The translations under genes were made by a program, and so were the position numbers. This document shows positions 57,201 through 64,000 of a DNA stretch of 64,000 nucleotides, piece by piece. A model generated the notes under the pieces. It made no database searches. It was given only the letters and a program-made list of their open reading frames with translations, and was not told the origin of the DNA. The stretch is from Artemia franciscana (lineage: Eukaryota; Arthropoda; Branchiopoda; Anostraca; Artemiidae), in contig NC_088873.1 of NCBI RefSeq assembly GCF_032884065.1, positions 26,459,658 through 26,523,657 on the forward strand, read 5' to 3'. The first letter of the stretch is position 1; every line of letters starts with the position of its first letter.

Positions 57201-58453
57201 ATAACATATCCTGAGCTGAACAGGGAATAGTTCCTTCAGGCGATTTTTGACTCAGTAAAAATACAAGTATCTGGACTCAGACAAAATCCTTTCATCATCA
57301 GCACAAATTACTTGCCAAAACATAATTCACCGAGTAGCTATCACAGTTGCATGTTCTAACGGGCGAAAAACTTTAATGAAAGCCTCTATGTTGGACCACT
57401 CATTGCTATGGAATTTGAGCTCTCCAATTTTACTGTTACGAAGGCTTGAGTTGAAGATGTCACGCAGTGGCTCTTTTTGAGCACAATACTTTTCTATTAT
57501 AGTAATACTCCTATTCCATCGTATGATAGATGGACTAAGATTTTATGTCTTGCAGAAAGATTAAAAAAGATTTTGGGATTAGGAAAATACATTCAGGAAT
57601 CTGATTCGTATTTTACAAGTGCTTCTTCTCGTGTCAATACTTCACTATTTGTCTAGGTACTGAGATCTCACTATTGCCGCCAAGATATGGATCGTTTAGT
57701 CTTGATCTACTATCATCATCAGCACAACAGTCGGTTCATCCAGTTTCTTCAGAGAGCTATACGTACCAAGACTAACCAAAAATGAAATTCGAATTCGACT
57801 GCTTTAATGATAAGACTGCTTTAATATTGGATGAATTCTCAGAACATGTAAGGACAGCACTAATCGCTAGATGGGAAATATCGTAAATCTGATAAAAGTT
57901 GCTGGACTGTGCTGCGATGCTATTCGCAGTCGAAACACGGAAAACAAAGAAGAATGGGTTTATGTAAAACAGAAACAGCGAAACGTGGCAAAAAAAAAGG
58001 AACAGAAACAATAGTGAAAAAATGTCTATATTGTGTTTGATTTGTTTTTCAGTTTTTTCTGATAAAAAGAACAGAAAACGGTAGGGAAAAGAAACAGAAA
58101 CAGTGATGACCCTATTCCAAGGTAATTAGAACGGCCTAAGAGACCTTAACAACAACAATTTTGGAACAAAATGTGGCTAAAGCCAAAGAAATGTGATTCT
58201 TTGTTATTTTTTTTTTATCTGCTGTAAAATTTCTGGCAGTGTAGACACCTCAATTAAAATTTAGTACAAACGGAATCTCTTTCCAGACGAAAAATAAATA
58301 AATAAGAAAAATAAGGAAACAAGTTTGGTTGCTCTGATTTGGGGGGGTCCTTTTTTCTCCCTCTCTCTAAGCAACACAACAAGACTCTTTTTAATAAATG
58401 ACCCTGGCATTAATTTATTTAAACAAACAAAGTGTTTCAGCAAAACATTACGA
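57201..58453. other. unassigned intron sequence
   Basis: No gene was seen. Two TCATCATCAGCACAA phrases near 57295 and 57711 suggest a short dispersed repeat. Confidence 0.35.
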
Positions 58454-60236
58454 TCAAACAGTTCGTGGTAACGAACTGTAGTAAGGAGCGACCCTGCTCA
58501 ATATTAACCAAAACTCTAAAAAATTGAATTTTGATATCAATAGCTACATCAAAAGAATCGCATTTTAATGCTAATTTTAAATATATAAGTTTCATCAAGT
58601 TTAGTCTTACCCATCAAAAGTTACGAGCCTGAGAAAATTTGCCCTATTTAAGAAAATAGGGGGAAACACCCCTAAGAGTCGTAGGATCTTAACGAAAATG
58701 ACACCATCAGATTCAGCGTATCAGAGAACCCTACTGTAGAAGTTTCAAGCTCCTATCTACAAAAATGTGGAATTTTGTATTTTTTGCCAGAAGACAAATC
58801 ACGGGTGCGTGTTTATTTGTTTGTTTTTTTTTTCTTTTTCCCAGGGGACATCGTATCGACCAAGTGGTCCTAGAATGTCGAAAGAGGGCTCATTCTAACG
58901 GAAATGAAAAGTTCTAGTGCCCTTTTTAAGTGACCAGAAAAATGGAGGACATCTAGGCCCCCTCCCACGCTCATTTTTTCCCGAAGTCAACGGATCAAAA
59001 TTTTGAGATAGCCATTTTGTTCAGAATAGTCGAAAACCATAATAACTATGTCTTTGGGGATGACTTACTCCCCCACAATCCCTGGGGGAGGGGCTGCAAG
59101 TTACAAACTTTGACCAGTGTTTACATATAGTAATGGTTATTGGGAAGTGTACAGACGTTTTCAGGGGGATTTTATTTTGTTTGGGGGTGGGGCTGATGAA
59201 AGGGGGCTATGTTGGAGGATCTTTCCTTGGAGCAATCTGTCATTCCTCCTATTTATTCTAGGATCTTTCCTTGGAGGAATCTGTCATGGGGGAAGAAAAA
59301 TTCAATGAAAAGGGTGCAGGATTTTCTAGCATTACTATAAGAAAACAATGAAAAATAAACATGAAAACTTTTTTCAAATGAAAGGAAGGAGTAGCATTGA
59401 AACTTAAAACGAACAGAGATTATTACGCATATGAGGGGTTCTAATACTACTTTAGCATAAAGAGCGAGGTATTTAGGAGGAGATAAATACCTTGCTCTTT
59501 ATGCTAAAGTATTTTTAGTAATTTCAACTATTTATTCTACGGCCTTTCTGATTCAGGGGTCATTCTTAAAGAATTGGGACAAAACTTCCGATTTAGTGTA
59601 AAGAGCGAGGTATTAACGAGGGTACAAACCCCCTCGTATACATAATAAAAATATAAGGTTATGAACGTTTGTTACGTAAGTTAATTCTTAAGTTACATAT
59701 ATTTTTTACTAATAAAAACGTTCGTTAAAAATCAAAAGTTCTAGTTGCCTTTGTAAGTAACCGAAAAATTGGTGGGCAACTAGGTCTCCTTCTCCACCCC
59801 TTATTTCTCAAAATCGTCTGATCAAAACTAAGACTAAGCCATTTAGCCAAAAAAGAATTAATATACAAATTTCATTTTAATAATTTATGTGCGGAGAGCC
59901 AAAACCAAACATGCATTAATTCAAAAACGTTCAGAAATTAAATAAAAAAAACTAATTTTTTTTAGCTGAAAGTAAGGAGCGACATTAAAACTTAAAGCGA
60001 ACAGAAATTACTCGGTATATAAAATGGGTTGTCCCCTCCGCAATCCCTCGCTCTTTACGCTAAAGTTTGAATGTTTGCCACAATTCTACTTTTTAAAACA
60101 ATTAAAAGCTTTAGCGTAAAGAACGAGGGATTGCGGAGGGGACAACCCATTTCATATACGGAGTAATTTCTGTTCGTTTTAAGTTTTAATGTCGCTCCTT
60201 ATTTTCAGCTAAAAAAACTAGTTTTTTTTATTTAAT
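58454..60236 (-). mobile_element. large non-coding foldback element, copy h (reverse)
   Basis: This full-length counterpart of copy a lies in the opposite orientation. It starts TCAAACAGTTCGTGGTAACG and ends in the long hairpin 59943-60236 and CTAGTTTTTTTTATTTAAT. The interior follows copy a block by block: GGGGGAAACACCCCTAAG, the CTTACTCCCCCACAATCCCT stretch, the GAGCGAGGTATTTAGGAGGA hairpin near 59470, then the terminal hairpin. Length is about 1.78 kb. Differences from copy a are moderate, plus a local duplication near 59230-59290 (ATCTTTCCTTGGAG repeated). Confidence 0.78.
58458..58479. repeat. terminal palindrome of the foldback family
   Basis: ACAGTTCGT, loop GGTA, ACGAACTGT: a perfect 9-bp stem at the element edge. 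The same palindrome, sometimes with one change, closes copies b and c; copy a has two extra G bases in it. Confidence 0.9.
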
Positions 60237-61243
60237 CATTTAATAAGCTGGTGGGTTAAGATTCGTGTATATCTCAGAGTACCTTTGGGACTGGGGTCAG
60301 GGCAGCTTTGTTTATATAAAAGCCCAAAACCTACGCAAATTTTCGATTCATATGAACAATAATTCCTCTCTCCCTCCGTGTAAAGTTCTGTAGAAAAACT
60401 GTTGTTCAACATTTGTAGCACAAAATCGCTTCTGATCTAAAATTTTGACTGAACAGTAAAATTTTGTCCAAAAAAACATTTCTCTTAGTATGAACAATAA
60501 TAAGACTATCAATCAGTTTGTTGTAACGAACTTTAAGTGAAGAGTGGTTCGGCACAATAGTAACCGAAACTAAAAATGTAACTTTGATAAGAATAGATAC
60601 ATAAATAAATAGTTTTCTGTGTGGATTCCAAATATACAAAATTTATTTAAGTATAATAATATTAACTCCCAGGAAGTAATCTAATTAAGTATTAAACACA
60701 CTGACCTAAATCTGAATCGCTTCCTGTAATGCAAACAATGCTCTTGCCTTTAGAAGGTTTAGGTGTTGGCAGGCCTACTCCTTTTTTTAGCAGTTTATGT
60801 TCGTTTTAAGTTTGACCTCGTTACTCATTTTAACTTCTGTGTGTTTAGGGTTTTTTGTATTCATCTATAGCAGTGTCTATGATATTCTTGTTTTGTTTGT
60901 CCATACATTTTGTGTTTTATTTAATCTTTGATCGTAATTTCTGTTCGTTTTAAGTTCGAATTATTTTAGAATTATTTCTCCTCATCCTAGGTTTTAATAT
61001 GGCCTTTGACTTTTCCATGAAAAACTTCTTTTCCTAACCTAACCTGACAATTGGCCATGACTTGACTTTTCCCACAACTATTTCCTTTTCAATTCAAAAA
61101 TCAGCGGACTCGGTCCAGGCCTTCGGCCTCGACCTCGATTGTAGAAAAAAGCCAAGACAGATTGTCCAATTAAATGGGCATCAAGTCAAGGTTAATTTTA
61201 CCCTTTTGATTGCCGTTGTTACTGTCTCCCACTTATGCTACAC

Positions 61244-61392
61244 CTCTCATGCATGTCACTGCACAATGTCGAACTAGAGTAAACCTTTGTTCGAGGGTCT
61301 CCCCGGGGAACACACGCTGGTTGACAGTAGTTTACTTGAAAATTTTCCTCTCATGCATGCCACTCCACAATGCCAAACTAGAGTCAACCTGT
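61244..61392. repeat. two direct repeats of about 45 bp
   Basis: CCTCTCATGCATGTCACTGC with ACAATGTCGAACTAGAGTAA at 61244 recurs at 61349 as CCTCTCATGCATGCCACTCC with ACAATGCCAAACTAGAGTCA. The two are 105 bases apart. Confidence 0.88.
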
Positions 61393-62443
61393 TGAGGTTC
61401 TACCTTGCCTTTTCGCAATTATAATTGCCAAATTGACAATTATGATTGACAATTGTCGATTATAACTGATGAAGGCAAATTGTCTAATTATAGTCCAATT
61501 TGCCTATATATAAATTATTTTTTGATCAATCACACTTAGCCTGTTGTTGCATCAAGTCAGTACCGAGTCATTTTGCAGTGTGGACGTGGCTCAATTTTAT
61601 ACTGAATATTTACCTCCAATAATGCAGTAAAAAAAAATATGGTAAATGTTTTATGGAAAATACTAAGTTTTCCCATAATTCCGTTTTTAATAAGATGCAA
61701 TAGCCTATGGTACTTCTCTATTAAAATTTATCTATGAAGAATGGGTCTTTAGTTTAATCTAGTCCTTGGTTGTGCGCAGGTTATGTCCCTCGCTTGAAGA
61801 CACATGCTTGAACCTAGCGATAATTATGAGTGACATTGCTCTTTTAAAAATTTTAATCCGATGCCATGGGTTGCGATTTAGCAGAAGTGACACGCGAGGG
61901 GTGTGGTTGACCTCTGATTGCTTTCGCTCTTGAGAACACTATAACATTTGATTTCCGATTGGATGAACCTCCTCCCAATTTTCTTCGATTGGCCGTTGTA
62001 TACAAATTGGTTGGGGAAAAGAAAAACAGGTTACACAGGGGAGACTCATTGTTCTTTACCTAGCAAGGCTACCGTGTTAACTCTAGGGAAATTAGTAATT
62101 ATTTTACAAACCATGTTGGTCCAAAACGGTATCCTATAATAACAATATTTATCAGGTGGCATTGTTTATAGCAATAGTAATTTTTCCATCTGATAGTGCT
62201 AAATTGCAAACGAAATACTTTACTACATTCTTGTAGAGAGGGAGCTCTGTATTTTCTAGGTAGGGTGTAACGACAATAGCTTGCTTTATCATTGAATATC
62301 TTGAAACCATTTGCGAATTTTGTAGATTTATGGAGAACCCGATCTAAAATAAACACTTAATTTCAAATATTCTCTACAGTTTTAAGCTCGGCGTGATCAA
62401 TATTAGAGTCTTAGGTGGTTAAGCAAAAAGTAACGTCTTATAT

Positions 62444-62446
<3 letters not shown>

Positions 62447-62497
<51 letters not shown>
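62447..62497. repeat. 51-base T homopolymer
   Basis: This is an uninterrupted run of T. It could be the reverse-oriented poly-A tail of a retroposed copy, but no element or target duplication was recognised beside it. Run length may be affected by sequencing. Confidence 0.95.
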
Positions 62498-62498
<1 letters not shown>

Positions 62499-63966
62499 TC
62501 CCCTGTTTGGAAGGTATGATTTTTAGAAACTAGAGGTTCATTGAATCGAAAATTGAAAGTCTTCTTTAGGAGGGTTGAAAGTAATTGGGGAGCAACAAGT
62601 CCCCTCTCGTGTCGTTTTTACCTTTAGCCATCCCCCAGCACCCCATGGAATCAGACCTAAGTTGAAGATTTTCATTCTCCTTATTGTGATACAGATCAAG
62701 TGAACAATAAGAAAATGATTGCTATGGCTTGACAATACTTGTTTTATTTGTTTCAGTCCCGTCAATTTGGGCAATCCCCCTGGGATTTCTTTCACTCCCC
62801 CTAGATTTTGAAAAATGGCTGTTTTCGTTGTGCCTTTTCGCAATACCGTTTTTGGTACTTTCATTAAGAAAATCGAATAAACAAAAAATAGCCCCTTACC
62901 CTACACTCCAAAACATACATTTTTGTCCCCTCCCCTAATATCCGTGAATTAACCCTAGTAGTCTTTTTTTATATAGCAGTATCATACGTTTGGGATAACC
63001 AACTGTAAGTAAGAACGATTCAAGCTAATACTAGCCGAAACTTGCGTCAAATTCAGTTGGTAAAACAAAGAAGCAGGCTAATTATGTGAAAAATAAATGG
63101 GTTTTTGAAAATCATAAAAAATTTTAAATTTGGGAAGGGATTCCGTCTTAAGGCCCCCCGCGTACATGTTTAGGTGGAAATGAGCATACAGAGCTTTCCG
63201 GGGTGGGTGATATCTTTTGGGCGGATATGGGGGACTACTTTGCTTAAAAACAAAGAACAAGTAAATTCTTAGGAACATTTGGGATATTATAGGAAAAAGT
63301 ATAAACATGTCAAGATTTCAAGTGGGTTAAGAGAGATCCAAAGGCCTCCTCTCGCTTACTTGCCTAGTGTGAACCATCACTGTGTCAATCGTTTAAATTT
63401 TCCTTCAGACATTATTGTACCTTTTTAAAACGAAGCTAAGTGTGTAATTCTATATTTTTTGGAATTAGGAAAGTAAGTTCTAATCTAGCTTCGGGTACAG
63501 TTTTCACTCACATTTGTATTTTCTCTAATCTATTATGCAAAAAAAAAGTGCTGAACAAAAAAAATTTAGCCTACGAATCTGTAAAGCTAATAAAGAACGA
63601 AACTCCCCTCAGGTCCCAGTCTGAGCCTGTATGGGACCTGGGCTTAGGTATTCCCCCTCCCCTCACCGTTGCCTCCATTTGCTCCCATACTATTCCTTTG
63701 TGCTGAAAATGTTACTTCAAGATGGATAGATGGATATCCACAGAAAAACATTGCGTCTATTTTGTTGCTGACAATTTGTTATCTTATACTGTTGGTTGAC
63801 ATTCCGATCAAAATCCAAGGGGGGGGGGTTCGGACTTTCAAATATTTGCTTTCCTTGTGTGATCGATTTTCTTCTTTCATTTTTCTTTTCCCTTTTTTCA
63901 ATGTCTAAATATTTCGAAAGTGAATATTAACTTGAATAACGAAGATTCTTATATTTTTATTTCTAG

Positions 63967-64000
63967 ACCCGAAGGCGAATAAACCACGAGCGATGCAAAG
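63967..64000 (+). CDS. MRPS21: mitochondrial ribosomal protein bS21m, exon 3 (cut by window end)
   Basis: After TTTTTATTTCTAG the sequence reads in phase 0 as TRRRINHERCK. This continues YEKPFQ from exon 2 exactly as the family requires (YEKP followed by arginine-rich RRR-N-E-CK). Only 34 bases are in the window; the remaining C-terminal segment and stop lie beyond 64000. Confidence 0.88.

Larger units (their letters stand above)
60237..63966. other. MRPS21 intron 2, 3' part
   Basis: No exon was seen before 63967. Foldback-family motifs (TTCTGTTCGTTTTAAGTT and a variant) occur at about 60797 and 60940. Two units with CCTCTCATGCATG are at 61244 and 61349, and a 51-base T run is at 62447-62497. 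Confidence 0.4.
43127..64000 (+). other. MRPS21: MRPS21 (bS21m) gene span, 3' end outside the window
   Basis: Three exons (43127-43224, 53255-53321 and 63967 to the edge) join in phase into one protein matching mitochondrial ribosomal protein bS21m, a small basic protein of the mitoribosomal small subunit. The introns are 10.0 and 10.6 kb. Intron 1 contains the Jockey-type LINE, the Helitron and an RTE relic; intron 2 contains repeat block 4 and foldback copy h. The family is usually under 100 residues, so about half the coding sequence is visible. Confidence 0.9.

Noticed and set aside
57690..57730. Second hammerhead-like CTGATGA on the minus strand.
   Set aside because: No stem II plus GAAA follows it.
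62447..62497. Tail of a processed pseudogene or LINE on the minus strand.
   Set aside because: No related sequence or duplicated target was recognised next to the T run.
1..64000. CRISPR array, phage, operon or other prokaryotic system.
   Set aside because: Spliced eukaryotic genes and eukaryotic transposons occupy the window, and no regularly spaced short repeats of that type occur.

Overview
This is eukaryotic nuclear DNA. It is AT-rich, its coding sequence is split by GT-AG introns of 6 to 13 kb, and it is dense in interspersed repeats. The two host genes and the repeat types (RTE and CR1 LINEs, Helitron, foldback elements) fit an invertebrate with a large genome, most likely an arthropod and possibly a crustacean. 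That placement is inference; the sequence alone does not fix the species.

Two host genes are supported by exon homology plus matching splice phases. On the minus strand, from 33567 down to 3371, lie four exons of a TMX3-like thioredoxin-related transmembrane protein, a disulfide isomerase of the ER. It has a CAHC active site where most family members have CGHC. Its signal-peptide exon was not found, and its C-terminal part mostly lies beyond the left edge (one weak candidate exon at 826..894). On the plus strand lie the first two exons of mitochondrial ribosomal protein bS21m (MRPS21) at 43127..43224 and 53255..53321. The start of its third exon is at 63967, cut by the window end. A protein of under 100 residues is therefore spread over more than 20.8 kb.

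Layout. 1-3370: mostly unassigned. 3371-33567: TMX3 exons and introns, loaded with three young RTE LINE insertions (3.7, 10.5 and 31.6 kb), an older RTE relic (28-29.2 kb, minus), a CR1/Jockey-like relic (14.5-15.8 kb), a large foldback element (8.4-10.2 kb) and its shortened relatives (18.4-20.2 and 29.5-30.0 kb), and blocks of diverged roughly 300-bp repeats. 33568-43126: intergenic or TMX3 5' region, with another repeat block in reverse orientation and a CR1 LINE (38.7-41.25 kb). 43127-64000: MRPS21 and its introns. Intron 1 holds a Jockey-type LINE with a 354-bp inverted duplication at its head (45.1-48.9 kb) and a Helitron with clear termini (51382..52601) plus an RTE relic. Intron 2 holds another diverged repeat block (55.5-57.2 kb) and an inverted copy of the large foldback element (58.45-60.24 kb).

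The most unusual items are the roughly 1.75-kb non-coding foldback family (two long copies in opposite orientation 50 kb apart, plus deletion derivatives); the Helitron with two successive 5' ends, an internal tRNA-like A/B-box unit and repeated TGACGTCA palindromes; a hammerhead-ribozyme-like core at 32454..32484; and the diverged repeat blocks shared by four loci. No bacterial-style system, CRISPR array or operon is present.
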